Assembly: GCA_039111475.1 (NCBI GenBank)
Contig: JBCCIP010000005.1
Location: 1 to 64,000 of the forward strand
Direction of reading: 5' to 3'
From: JAUIET01 sp039111475
GTDB lineage: Bacteria > Pseudomonadota > Gammaproteobacteria > Pseudomonadales > JAUIET01
DNA: 64,000 bases
Each line of letters opens with the position of its first letter. Position 1 is the stretch's first letter. A program made the translations under genes and the position numbers. A model generated the notes under the pieces. That model did not search any database. It was not told the origin of the DNA and was given only the letters and a program-made list of their open reading frames with translations. Below, piece after piece: positions 1-8,067 of this stretch.

Positions 1-107
1 AAGTGACCTTGATTGCGCCGATTGCGATGGATGAAGGCTTGCGCTTTGCGATCCGAGAAGGCGGTCGTACAGTGGGTGCAGGGGTTGTGGCCAAGATTAT
101 TGAGTGA
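1..107 (+). CDS. tuf: elongation factor Tu, 3' end only (upstream tuf copy)
   Basis: Only the last 34 codons and a TGA at 105-107 are in the window. The peptide ends in GAGVVAKIIE, the same C-terminus as the full tuf gene at 16710-17900. EF-Tu is the GTPase that delivers aminoacyl-tRNA to the ribosome, and this piece belongs to its last beta-barrel domain. The position just before tRNA-Trp and secE is that of tufB in gammaproteobacteria. Compared with the second copy, the 105 nucleotides from codon GTG at position 3 differ at 12 sites, almost all silent, with one Glu/Asp change. Confidence 0.97.
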   Translation, partial: VTLIAPIAMDEGLRFAIREGGRTVGAGVVAKIIE

Positions 108-124
108 TAGTTCGTATGGGTTAT

Positions 125-200
125 AGGCCAGTAGCTCAATTGGCAGAGCGACGGTCTCCAAAACCGTAGGTTGGGGGTTCGATTCCCTCCTGGCCTGCCA
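125..200 (+). tRNA. trpT: tRNA-Trp (anticodon CCA)
   Basis: The 76-nt cloverleaf was folded by eye. The 7-bp acceptor stem pairs 125-131 with 190-196, the discriminator is G197, and CCA is encoded at 198-200. The anticodon stem pairs 151-155 with 163-167 around a seven-base loop with CCA at 158-160. The T-arm carries GGTTCGATTCC. It lies 17 bp after tuf and upstream of secE, as in other gammaproteobacteria, and is probably co-transcribed with tuf and secE. Confidence 0.97.
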
Positions 201-267
201 CTTCCGATAAGGAGGTGGCAGCGCAACGACAAGGTCATAAACGCGTTAACGACACGCAAGGCAAGCC

Positions 268-633
268 ATGAGTACTAAAGCAGAGCAGGAATTTCGTTTC
301 GACGGTCTTAAGTGGCTGTTCGTTGCATTGCTTGTGGCTGCTGGTGTGGCTGGCAATGTTGTTTTTGGCGACCAGTCTCTGCTTTATCGGGTTATAGCAC
401 TTCTAGTGCTAGCGGTTGTTGCAATCGCGGTAGCGATGCAAACCGAAAAAGGGGCCGCTCTCTGGACATTAATGCAGGGTTCGCGAAACGAAATTCGCAA
501 AGTAGTTTGGCCTTCACACCAGGAAACCTTGCAGACAACAGCCATCGTTTTGGTGTTGGTGGTATTAATGGCGCTCATTCTGTGGGGTCTTGATTCCCTG
601 CTGAGTTACTTGGTTGCACAGATAATCGGCTAA
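268..633 (+). CDS. secE: preprotein translocase subunit SecE
   Basis: SecE is the small essential clamp subunit of the SecYEG inner-membrane channel. The 121-aa product has three hydrophobic segments (about 15-32, 39-57 and 90-112), the three-helix form typical of gammaproteobacteria. The conserved cytoplasmic amphipathic motif EIRKVVWP is at 75-82, just before the last helix. It sits between tRNA-Trp and nusG, 20 bp from nusG, matching the usual secE-nusG operon. Its partner SecY is encoded at 27628-28953. Confidence 0.97.
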   Translation: MSTKAEQEFRFDGLKWLFVALLVAAGVAGNVVFGDQSLLYRVIALLVLAVVAIAVAMQTEKGAALWTLMQGSRNEIRKVVWPSHQETLQTTAIVLVLVVLMALILWGLDSLLSYLVAQIIG

Positions 634-653
634 CTGGCCTGGAAGGAATTGGA

Positions 654-1187
654 ATGGCAAAGCGCTGGTACGTAGTTCACGCATTCTCCGGCTTCGAAAA
701 GAAGGTAAAGACTTCTTTGCAGGAGAGAATCGAGCTTTCTGGCCTTCAGGAAATGTTCGGTGAGATTATGGTTCCCACCGAAGAAGTGGTGGAAATGCGT
801 GGCGGGCAAAAGCGCAAAAGCGAACGTAAGTTTTTTCCAGGCTATGTTCTGGTTGAAATGGAGCTTAATGACGAGTCTTGGCATTTAGTGAAAGAAACCC
901 CGAGAGTGATGGGTTTCATTGGTGGCAAGGCCGATAAGCCTGCACCAATTACTGAAGCGGAAGCCAACGCGATTATGCAGCGCGTTGAAGATGGAGTTGA
1001 GCAACCAAGGCCTAAAACCTTGTTTGAACCAGGTGAAATGGTGCGTGTTATTGACGGGCCGTTTAATGACTTCAACGGTGTTGTTGAAGAAGTGAATTAC
1101 GAGAAGAGCAGAGTGCAAGTGGCCGTACTGATTTTTGGTCGCTCCACACCTGTAGAGCTCGAATTTGGTCAGGTCGAAAAAGCCTGA
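654..1187 (+). CDS. nusG: transcription termination/antitermination protein NusG
   Basis: NusG binds RNA polymerase, suppresses pausing, and links the polymerase to Rho or to ribosomal protein S10. The 177-aa product has an N-terminal NGN domain beginning MAKRWYVVHAFSGFEKKV (to about 118) and a C-terminal KOW domain from about 125 with the FEPGEMVRVIDGPF motif. Length is close to the E. coli protein (181 aa). SD-like AAGGAA lies just before the ATG. It shares an operon with secE and precedes the rplK leader. Confidence 0.97.
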   Translation: MAKRWYVVHAFSGFEKKVKTSLQERIELSGLQEMFGEIMVPTEEVVEMRGGQKRKSERKFFPGYVLVEMELNDESWHLVKETPRVMGFIGGKADKPAPITEAEANAIMQRVEDGVEQPRPKTLFEPGEMVRVIDGPFNDFNGVVEEVNYEKSRVQVAVLIFGRSTPVELEFGQVEKA

Positions 1188-1314
1188 TCAGAAATTGAAA
1201 TAGGCCGCGGCCTGTTTCCCTTTTAAACAGGGGAGCTACCGAATGCTGCTTTGCGTGTTGAAGGCCGCTTAGCTGGTTGAACGGGGCGTTACCACCCATA
1301 CAGGAGATGCCATC
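1188..1314 (+). promoter_or_regulatory. nusG-rplK spacer, probable rplKA leader
   Basis: This 127-bp spacer holds a GGCCGCGGCC palindrome (1203-1212) and a 7-bp hairpin pairing 1211-1217 with 1225-1231, followed by a purine-rich stretch, and ends in the rplK SD (CAGGAG). In E. coli the equivalent spacer contains a promoter and the L1 translational operator for rplK-rplA. I could not find a convincing -35/-10 pair, so the promoter and L1 roles are by analogy only. Confidence 0.4.
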
Positions 1315-1749
1315 ATGGCAAAGAAGATTGAAGCCTATATTAAGCTGCAGGTGCCAGCTGGACAGGCTAACCCCAGCCCACCTGTCGGTCCGGCTTTGGG
1401 TCAGCACGGTGTCAATATCATGGAATTTTGTAAGGCATTTAATGCCCAGACTCAAAGCATGGAGCCTGGCCTGCCCATTCCTGTTGTTATCACTGTGTAC
1501 GCTGACAGAAGCTTTAGCTTTATTCAGAAAACACCACCTGCGTCGGTGTTACTGCGTAAAGCCGCTGGCATTCAAAGTGGTAGCGGCACCCCCAATACCA
1601 AGAAAGTGGGCAAAGTGAGCCGTGCGCAATTGGAAGAAATTGCAACCACCAAAATGCCTGACCTCACCGCAGCTGATATGGACGCCGCAGTGCGCACAAT
1701 CGCTGGTAGCGCCAGAAGCGCCGGAATTGATGTGGAAGGAGTGATCTAG
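1315..1749 (+). CDS. rplK: 50S ribosomal protein L11
   Basis: L11 forms part of the GTPase-associated centre with 23S rRNA and the L10-L7/L12 stalk. The 144-aa product (E. coli 142) starts MAKKIEAYIKLQVPAGQANP, includes the proline-rich PSPPVGPALGQHGVN segment of the N-terminal domain, and ends in the rRNA-binding C-terminal domain (GSARSAGIDVEGVI). SD CAGGAG precedes the ATG. Its TAG stop shares one base with the GTG start of rplA, so the two genes are translationally coupled. Confidence 0.98.
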   Translation: MAKKIEAYIKLQVPAGQANPSPPVGPALGQHGVNIMEFCKAFNAQTQSMEPGLPIPVVITVYADRSFSFIQKTPPASVLLRKAAGIQSGSGTPNTKKVGKVSRAQLEEIATTKMPDLTAADMDAAVRTIAGSARSAGIDVEGVI

Positions 1750-2444
1750 TGGCCAGATTAACCAAGCGAATCAAATTGATTCGAGAAAAAATTGAAGAAG
1801 GCAAGTTGTACGCGGTTGAAGAGGCTGTGTCGTTGCTGAATGAAATCTCCTCAGTCAAATTCAAAGAATCATTTGATGTAAGCGTAAACCTGGGCGTTGA
1901 CGCACGTAAATCTGACCAGGCTGTTCGTGGTGCAACTGTATTACCGCATGGTGCCGGAAAAGATGTGCGTGTGGCTGTGTTTACGCAAGGTGCGAATGCA
2001 GACGCCGCAAAAGAGGCTGGTGCTGACTTGATCGGTATGGATGACCTTGCCGAAGACGTGAAAGCCGGCAAGATGGATTTTGATGTTGTGATTGCGTCAC
2101 CGGATGCGATGCGTGTTGTCGGTACTTTGGGTCAGATTCTCGGCCCAAGAGGTTTGATGCCTAATCCTAAGACCGGCACAGTAACACCAGACGTTGCAAC
2201 CGCAGTGCAAAATGCCAAAGCTGGCCAGGTTCGTTACCGCACAGACAAGAACGGCATTATTCATGGTGCAATCGGCCAGGTTGGTTTTGACACTAAGGCT
2301 GTAAAAGAAAACCTAGAAGCATTGTTGGTGGATTTGCAGAAAGCCAAACCGGCGTCTGCGAAAGGCGTTTATTTGAAGCGCATTACCTTGTCCACAACGA
2401 TGGGGCCAGGTTTGCAAATAGATACATCATCACTGAGTTACTAA
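1749..2444 (+). CDS. rplA: 50S ribosomal protein L1
   Basis: L1 binds 23S rRNA at the mobile L1 stalk and in many bacteria represses its own operon. The 231-aa product (E. coli 234) begins MARLTKRIKLIREKIEEGKLY and carries the conserved LGPRGLMPNPKTGTVT segment near residues 130-145. The start is GTG at 1749, overlapping the last base of the rplK stop. L1-family fold and the position after rplK make the call secure. Confidence 0.98.
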   Translation: MARLTKRIKLIREKIEEGKLYAVEEAVSLLNEISSVKFKESFDVSVNLGVDARKSDQAVRGATVLPHGAGKDVRVAVFTQGANADAAKEAGADLIGMDDLAEDVKAGKMDFDVVIASPDAMRVVGTLGQILGPRGLMPNPKTGTVTPDVATAVQNAKAGQVRYRTDKNGIIHGAIGQVGFDTKAVKENLEALLVDLQKAKPASAKGVYLKRITLSTTMGPGLQIDTSSLSY

Positions 2445-2720
2445 ACCTGACTCATTGATGCAGAAACTTTGGGGTCTTGGCTTGATGTTTAAGCCATGGC
2501 TATCAAAGACCGCAGGTGCATACGAGCCTTTGGCTCCGAGCTTAATGTGGCACGGCGCGAGCCGGCCTGCCCGCGCAGATGGTGGAACCCGATCCAATAG
2601 GATTTGTTCCCCGTGGGGGTTTGGACAGTCGGCTTAGGCGGGCTCTCCAGGCAAACGTAAACGGTTAGAGTACTCGAAAAGCCATTCGTTTGGTTTTGAC
2701 GGTAACCAAGGAGTAAATCA
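2445..2720 (+). promoter_or_regulatory. L10 leader of the rplJL-rpoBC transcript
   Basis: A 276-bp structured spacer before rplJ, with no gene. Visible pairings are GGTCTT (from about 2473) with AAGACC (about 2511) enclosing a GGCTT/AAGCC stem, GAGCC 2524-2528 with GGCTC 2532-2536, and a two-part hairpin GGAAC 2584-2588 with GTTCC 2606-2610 around ATCC/GGAT. In gammaproteobacteria this spacer is the binding site of the L10-(L7/L12) complex, which represses rplJ translation. Position and helices fit, but I have not compared it with a covariance model. A promoter may also lie here. Confidence 0.65.
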
Positions 2721-3251
2721 GTGGCTCTAAGACTTGAAGACAAAAAGGCAATTGTTGCCGAAGTCAATGAAGTCGCCGCCGGTGCTTTGTCTGCCGTGTT
2801 AGCTGATGCCAGAGGCGTAGATGTGGGGGCTATGACTAGTCTTCGCAAATCAGCTCGTGAAAACCAGGTGTACCTGCGCGTAGTGCGCAACACTTTGGCT
2901 AAGCGTGCTGTTGAAGGCACTGAATTTGAGTGTGTTCAGGAAGCGCTGGTCGGCCCGACGATTTTTGGATTTTCAATGGAAGATCCAGGAGCGGCGGCAC
3001 GAATATTCAAAGACTTTGCCAAAGATAATGACAAATTTGAAGTCAAAGCTCTGGCAGTAGGCGGTGAATTACTGGATGCCAGCCAACTCGATCGATTGGC
3101 GAAATTGCCAACGCGCGACGAGGCTCTTGCGATGTTGATGAGCGTTATGCAAGCACCGATTACCAAACTTGTCCGCACTGCGAATGAAGTGCCTGGCAAA
3201 CTGGTACGTACGGTAGCGGCTATACGTGATCAAAAGCAGGAGGCCGCGTAA
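2721..3251 (+). CDS. rplJ: 50S ribosomal protein L10
   Basis: L10 is the base of the ribosomal stalk: its N-terminal domain binds 23S rRNA and its C-terminal helix carries the L7/L12 dimers. The 176-aa product (E. coli 165) starts MALRLEDKKAIVAEVNEVA and has the LRVVRNTLAKRAVEGT core. Translation starts at GTG after a strong AAGGAG. The C-terminal helix is slightly longer than in E. coli, ending in KQEAA. It is followed after 60 bp by rplL. Confidence 0.98.
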   Translation: MALRLEDKKAIVAEVNEVAAGALSAVLADARGVDVGAMTSLRKSARENQVYLRVVRNTLAKRAVEGTEFECVQEALVGPTIFGFSMEDPGAAARIFKDFAKDNDKFEVKALAVGGELLDASQLDRLAKLPTRDEALAMLMSVMQAPITKLVRTANEVPGKLVRTVAAIRDQKQEAA

Positions 3252-3311
3252 GTGATGCGGTCAACATCCCTGGATCAATTATACAATCTATTTTTATAGG
3301 AGATTAGAGTC

Positions 3312-3695
3312 ATGGCTCTATCAAAAGACGACGTATTAAATGCAATTGCTGAAATGAGTGTGATGGAAGTTGTAGAACTCATTGAGGCAATGGAAGAGAA
3401 GTTTGGCGTATCTGCAGCGGCGGCAGTTGCGGTTGCTGCACCTGCGGGTGGTGGCGACGGCGGCGGTGATGCGGCTGAAGAGAAAGATGAGTTCGACATC
3501 GTTCTTGCTTCAATCGGAGACAAGAAAGTGAACGTCATTAAAGCAGTTCGCGGAATCACAGGTCTTGGCCTGAAAGAAGCGAAGGAAATGGTTGATGGCG
3601 CTCCAAGCACAATCAAGGAAGCGGCTCCTAAAGCGGAAGCAGAAGAAGCCAAGAAAGCACTTGAAGAAGCCGGCGCTACGGTGGAACTTAAGTAA
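3312..3695 (+). CDS. rplL: 50S ribosomal protein L7/L12
   Basis: L7/L12 is the multicopy stalk protein that recruits translational GTPases. The 127-aa product (E. coli 121) has the N-terminal dimerisation domain (about 1-33), a flexible Ala/Gly-rich hinge (about 36-58, with a glycine/aspartate run), and the C-terminal factor-binding domain with KVNVIKAVRGITGLGLKEAK. The SD AGGAG is well placed. The gene is followed by two palindromes before rpoB. Confidence 0.98.
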   Translation: MALSKDDVLNAIAEMSVMEVVELIEAMEEKFGVSAAAAVAVAAPAGGGDGGGDAAEEKDEFDIVLASIGDKKVNVIKAVRGITGLGLKEAKEMVDGAPSTIKEAAPKAEAEEAKKALEEAGATVELK

Positions 3696-3702
3696 GCTGT
3701 TT

Positions 3703-3718
3703 GAGCATTGCAATGCTC
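3703..3718. repeat. 16-bp perfect palindrome after rplL
   Basis: GAGCATTGCAATGCTC, a perfect 8+8 palindrome starting 7 bp after the rplL stop and directly preceding the larger inverted repeat. Only two T residues follow, so it is not a clear Rho-independent terminator. The core CATTGC/GCAATG also occurs in the adjacent repeat. Confidence 0.7.
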
Positions 3719-3720
3719 TT

Positions 3721-3793
3721 CGGTTGGATGGGGTCAGGTCGACCATTGCACACGCAAAGAGTGTGCAATGGTCGACCTGACCCCGTCCAACCG
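3721..3793. repeat. 33-bp-arm inverted repeat (REP-like) in the rplL-rpoB spacer
   Basis: Arms 3721-3753 and 3761-3793 are complementary over 33 positions with a single T/G opposition, which is a G-U pair in RNA, around a 7-nt loop. The arms contain GGGGTCAGGTC. In mRNA this would be one very long hairpin between rplL and rpoB. No T-run follows, so it is unlikely to be a simple terminator. A related element lies after rpoB (7969-8015). Shape and core resemble REP-type palindromes linked to Y1/RAYT transposases; this assignment is from memory of such motifs. Confidence 0.85.
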
Positions 3794-3879
3794 CAATTCA
3801 GAAAGCTGGCGGCGAAAGTCGACGGCCTTCTTTTGCTGGCTTTGCCGGCTGGATTACACACTACTAGTGAGGAATGCTA

Positions 3880-6800
3880 ATGGTCTACTCATACACTGAG
3901 AAGAAACGCATCCGAAAAGATTTCAGTAAATTACCGCAAGCGATGGATCTGCCATTCTTGCTGGCAATACAGCTGGATTCGTATCGGCGATTTACCCAGG
4001 CAGGTGTGCCGGTAGAAAATAAGCGCGACTTTGGTTTGCATGGTGCGTTTAAGTCGGTCTTTCCAATTGTCAGCTACTCCGGTAGTGCGGCACTTGAGTA
4101 CGTGGATTACAAACTTGGTGAACCCGCGTTTGACGTAAAAGAGTGTCAGTTACGCGGTGTCACCTTCGCTGTGCCATTGCGCGTTAAAGTTCGCCTGATT
4201 ATTTACGATAAGGAATCAGGTAACAAAGCGATTAAGGACATCAAGGAACAGGAAGTGTACATGGGCGAGATTCCGCTCATGACCGACAACGGTACCTTCG
4301 TGATTAACGGTACCGAGCGCGTTATCGTGTCGCAGTTACACCGTTCTCCTGGTGTGTTCTTTGACCACGACAAAGGCAAAACCCATTCCTCGGGTAAGTT
4401 GCTGTATTCCGCGCGAGTTATTCCTTACCGTGGTTCATGGTTAGATTTCGAGTTTGACCCCAAAGATCTCGTGTTTGTGCGCATAGACCGCAGACGTAAG
4501 TTACCGGCAACAGTTTTGCTGCGCGCGCTTGAATACACTACCGAAGAAATTCTGGATCTGTTCTTTGAGACCAATAAGTTCTTCCGGGATAAAGAAGGTA
4601 ACTATTCTTTGGAGCTGGTTGCACAACGATTGCGAGGTGAGGCTGCCGCATTCGATATTCTCGATAAGAGTGGCAACCTTCTGGTAGAACAAGGTCGTCG
4701 TATAACGGCGCGCCACATCAAGAAGATGGAAGAAGCTAAGATTAAGAAACTCGATGTACCTATCGAGTATGTGCTTGGTCGTGCAGTAGCAAAAGATATC
4801 GTTAATGAAGAAACTGGCGAAGTGCTGGTTGAATGCAACGCTGAAATAACGCCGGAAATTCTTGAGATTTTGGCCGAGCACAATGTAAAAGAACTTGTGA
4901 CACTGTACACCAACGATCTTGATTGTGGTTCGTTTGTTTCGGATACCTTGCGCAGTGATCCGACCACGAACAAGCTTGAAGCACTGGTAGAAATTTACCG
5001 CATGATGCGTCCCGGCGAACCGCCGACTAAAGACGCCGCTGAAAACTTGTTCAACAATTTATTCTTTGTACCAGAGCGATACGATCTATCCGAAGTAGGT
5101 CGCATGAAGTTTAATCGTCGACTTGGGCGCGAAGAAGTGTTGGGAGAGGGTACGCTTAGCAAAGAAGACATTGTTGATGTAATGCGCACTCTCATCTCCA
5201 TTCGTAACGGCAAAGGTGTGGTAGATGATATTGATCATCTGGGTAACCGTCGTGTTCGTTCTGTGGGCGAGATGGCAGAAAACCAATTCCGTGTTGGTCT
5301 GGTGCGGGTTGAGCGCGCTGTTAAAGAGCGTTTGAGTGTTGCTGAATCTGAAGGCTTGATGCCGCAGGATTTGATCAACGCCAAGCCTGTTGCTGCTGCG
5401 GTGAAAGAGTTTTTTGGTTCCAGCCAGCTGTCGCAGTTTATGGACCAAAACAACCCCTTGTCAGAAGTGACCCATAAACGACGCGTATCGGCTCTTGGGC
5501 CAGGTGGTTTGACGCGTGAGCGCGCGGGCTTTGAAGTTCGTGACGTACACCCGACTCATTATGGTCGTGTTTGTCCGATCGAGACGCCAGAAGGTCCAAA
5601 CATTGGTTTGATCAACTCACTGGCTTCTTATGCGCGTACTAATGAGTATGGCTTCTTGGAAAGCCCATACCGCAAGGTAGAGAATGGCAAAGTAACCGAT
5701 GAGATCGAATATCTTTCTGCCATTAATGAAGCGGAATACGTGATTGCACAGGCCTCGGCGTCGGTTGACAAAAGCGGAAAGTTCACGGAGGACTTAGTCG
5801 CGGTTCGTCACCAAAACGAATTTACCGTAATGGCACCTGAGCGTATTTCCTACATGGATGTATCGCCAAAGCAGGTGGTGTCGGTTGCCGCATCGCTGAT
5901 TCCATTCCTGGAACACGACGACGCTAACCGAGCATTGATGGGCTCGAACATGCAGCGCCAAGCTGTTCCGACATTGCGCACCGAAAAGCCTCTGGTAGGT
6001 ACTGGAATGGAGCGCACAGTAGCGCGTGATTCCGGTGTCTGTGTAGTCGCCAAGCGTGGCGGCAAGATTGAGAGCGTGGATGCAAGCCGTATCGTTGTTC
6101 GTGTTAACGAAGATGAAATTGAAGCTGGCGACCCAGGTGTCGATATTTACAACCTGATCAAGTACACGCGTTCGAACCAGAACACCTGTATTAACCAGCG
6201 ACCAGTGGTTAGCATTGGCAACACGATAAGTCGTGGCGACATTCTGGCTGATGGCCCGTCTATTGATAAGGGCGAATTGGCACTTGGTCAGAACATGCGT
6301 ATCGCGTTCATGCCTTGGAACGGCTTTAACTTCGAAGACTCCATATTGGTGTCTGAGAAGGTGGTTAAAGAAGACCGATTCACAACCATTCACATTCAGG
6401 AATTAACCTGTATTGCGCGTGACACCAAGTTAGGGCCGGAAGAAATTTCTGCAGATATTCCTAATGTAAGCGAAGGCGCATTAAGCAAGCTCGATGAGTC
6501 CGGTATTGTGTATATCGGTGCTGAAGTGAATGCGGGTGATATATTGGTCGGTAAGGTGACACCAAAAGGTGAAACCCAGCTTACGCCAGAAGAAAAACTG
6601 CTACGCGCTATTTTTGGTGAGAAAGCCTCTGACGTTAAGGACACATCTCTGCGTGTTCCTAGCAGCACCAAAGGCACAGTCATCGACGTTCAGGTATTCA
6701 CTCGCGATGGTCTGCAGAAGGATCAGCGTGCGCTTGAGATTGAAGAGCAACAGCTTGACGATTTTCGCAAAGACTTGAACGACGAGTACCGCATTGTTGA

Positions 6801-7959
6801 AGAAGCCTCTTATGCGCGTCTGCGCAGCCTAATGGTTGGCAAAAAAGTGGCATCCGGTACAGGTGATATCAAGAAAGGTGCAGATCTCAACGATGATGAT
6901 CTGAACGCTCTGGACAAAGACCAGTGGTTCCGCCTGCGCATGTCTGATGACAGCATCAATAAGCAACTGGAAGACGTTGAGCGCCAGCTCAGTGAACTCA
7001 AAGAGTCGCAAAATGATCGCTTTGAAGACAAAAAGCGCAAGCTGCAAAGCGGCGATGATCTGGCACCTGGTGTTCTTAAAGTTGTTAAGGTTTATCTAGC
7101 AATCAAGCGTCGTATTCAGCCTGGCGACAAAATGGCTGGACGTCATGGTAACAAAGGTGTTATCTCAGCGATCATGCCGATTGAAGACATGCCATACGAC
7201 GAAAGTGGTGAGCCCGTTGATATCGTTCTCAACCCACTGGGTGTGCCGTCACGAATGAACGTTGGTCAGATTCTTGAAACCCATCTTGGCCTCGCGGCAA
7301 AAGGTTTGGGCGAGAAGATCAATGAAATGGTTCGTAGCGAGCGCAAAAAAGCCGAGGTGCAGAAATTTCTTGAGGAAGTGTACAACGACGGCGCGGGTCG
7401 ACTCGAAGACATCAAGTCCTTTACTGATGAAGAGTTTGATGAGCTAACGGATAATCTGCGTGGCGGTGTGCCGATGGCAACTGCTGTGTTTGACGGTGCC
7501 GCGGAAACCGAAATCAAGAAGCTATTAACGCTTGCAGGTAAGCCTGACAGCGGCCAGATGCAATTGTATGACGGCCGCACGGGCGACCAGTTTGATCGCC
7601 CGGTAACAGTCGGTTACATGTACATGCTTAAGTTGAACCACCTGGTGGACGATAAAATGCATGCGCGTTCCACTGGCTCTTACAGCCTGGTTACTCAGCA
7701 ACCGCTGGGTGGTAAGGCGCAGTTCGGTGGTCAACGGTTTGGTGAGATGGAAGTCTGGGCGCTAGAAGCTTATGGTGCCGCTTACACCTTGCAGGAAATG
7801 CTGACGGTCAAGTCGGATGACGTGAATGGCCGAACTAAGATGTACAAGAATATCGTTGATGGCGATCACAAGATGGAAGCCGGTATGCCGGAATCCTTCA
7901 ACGTGCTGGTCAAAGAAATACGATCGCTCGGCATCGATATGGAGCTGGATACTGACTAA
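3880..7959 (+). CDS. rpoB: DNA-directed RNA polymerase subunit beta
   Basis: The beta subunit forms half of the RNA polymerase active-site cleft and the rifampicin pocket. I place the start at 3880 (MVYSYTEKKRIRKDF, as in relatives) rather than the in-frame ATG two codons earlier, because GTGAGGA at 3867-3873 is spaced for 3880. This gives 1359 aa (E. coli 1342). The rifampicin region is at about residues 512-545 with FMDQNN, THKRR and SALGPGG intact: D522, H532 and S537 match E. coli D516, H526 and S531, so the pocket is the sensitive-type consensus. It is flanked on both sides by related palindromes. Confidence 0.98.
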   Translation: MVYSYTEKKRIRKDFSKLPQAMDLPFLLAIQLDSYRRFTQAGVPVENKRDFGLHGAFKSVFPIVSYSGSAALEYVDYKLGEPAFDVKECQLRGVTFAVPLRVKVRLIIYDKESGNKAIKDIKEQEVYMGEIPLMTDNGTFVINGTERVIVSQLHRSPGVFFDHDKGKTHSSGKLLYSARVIPYRGSWLDFEFDPKDLVFVRIDRRRKLPATVLLRALEYTTEEILDLFFETNKFFRDKEGNYSLELVAQRLRGEAAAFDILDKSGNLLVEQGRRITARHIKKMEEAKIKKLDVPIEYVLGRAVAKDIVNEETGEVLVECNAEITPEILEILAEHNVKELVTLYTNDLDCGSFVSDTLRSDPTTNKLEALVEIYRMMRPGEPPTKDAAENLFNNLFFVPERYDLSEVGRMKFNRRLGREEVLGEGTLSKEDIVDVMRTLISIRNGKGVVDDIDHLGNRRVRSVGEMAENQFRVGLVRVERAVKERLSVAESEGLMPQDLINAKPVAAAVKEFFGSSQLSQFMDQNNPLSEVTHKRRVSALGPGGLTRERAGFEVRDVHPTHYGRVCPIETPEGPNIGLINSLASYARTNEYGFLESPYRKVENGKVTDEIEYLSAINEAEYVIAQASASVDKSGKFTEDLVAVRHQNEFTVMAPERISYMDVSPKQVVSVAASLIPFLEHDDANRALMGSNMQRQAVPTLRTEKPLVGTGMERTVARDSGVCVVAKRGGKIESVDASRIVVRVNEDEIEAGDPGVDIYNLIKYTRSNQNTCINQRPVVSIGNTISRGDILADGPSIDKGELALGQNMRIAFMPWNGFNFEDSILVSEKVVKEDRFTTIHIQELTCIARDTKLGPEEISADIPNVSEGALSKLDESGIVYIGAEVNAGDILVGKVTPKGETQLTPEEKLLRAIFGEKASDVKDTSLRVPSSTKGTVIDVQVFTRDGLQKDQRALEIEEQQLDDFRKDLNDEYRIVEEASYARLRSLMVGKKVASGTGDIKKGADLNDDDLNALDKDQWFRLRMSDDSINKQLEDVERQLSELKESQNDRFEDKKRKLQSGDDLAPGVLKVVKVYLAIKRRIQPGDKMAGRHGNKGVISAIMPIEDMPYDESGEPVDIVLNPLGVPSRMNVGQILETHLGLAAKGLGEKINEMVRSERKKAEVQKFLEEVYNDGAGRLEDIKSFTDEEFDELTDNLRGGVPMATAVFDGAAETEIKKLLTLAGKPDSGQMQLYDGRTGDQFDRPVTVGYMYMLKLNHLVDDKMHARSTGSYSLVTQQPLGGKAQFGGQRFGEMEVWALEAYGAAYTLQEMLTVKSDDVNGRTKMYKNIVDGDHKMEAGMPESFNVLVKEIRSLGIDMELDTD

Positions 7960-7968
7960 GACTGAAGA

Positions 7969-8015
7969 TGGGGTCAGGTCGGGCATTGCGCAGTGTAATG
8001 CCCGATCTTACCCCA
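7969..8015. repeat. inverted repeat in the rpoB-rpoC spacer, related to the one before rpoB
   Basis: The left arm starts TGGGGTCAGGTCGGGCATTG (7969-7988) and pairs with 7996-8015 with one true mismatch (C/A) and G-U pairs in RNA. The first 13 bases, TGGGGTCAGGTCG, are the same as in the 3721-3793 element and a CATTGC core follows in both, so the two belong to one repeat family. It begins 10 bp after the rpoB stop, and 52 bp separate it from the rpoC start codon. Confidence 0.8.
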
Positions 8016-8067
8016 CCGTCACACCTAGCAAGCTACAACGCAAACGCGTATACGCAGGAGAAAGAAC

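Noticed and set aside
1188..1314. A sigma70 promoter for rplK
   Set aside because: TTGAAA occurs near the start of the spacer, but no -10 at 16-18 bp is convincing.
3874..3879. Earlier ATG as the rpoB start
   Set aside because: It adds Met-Leu ahead of the conserved MVYSYTEKK and is too close to the GTGAGGA SD.
5794..6393. A 199-codon open frame on the minus strand opposite rpoB
   Set aside because: Antisense to conserved rpoB sequence, with no SD or family match.
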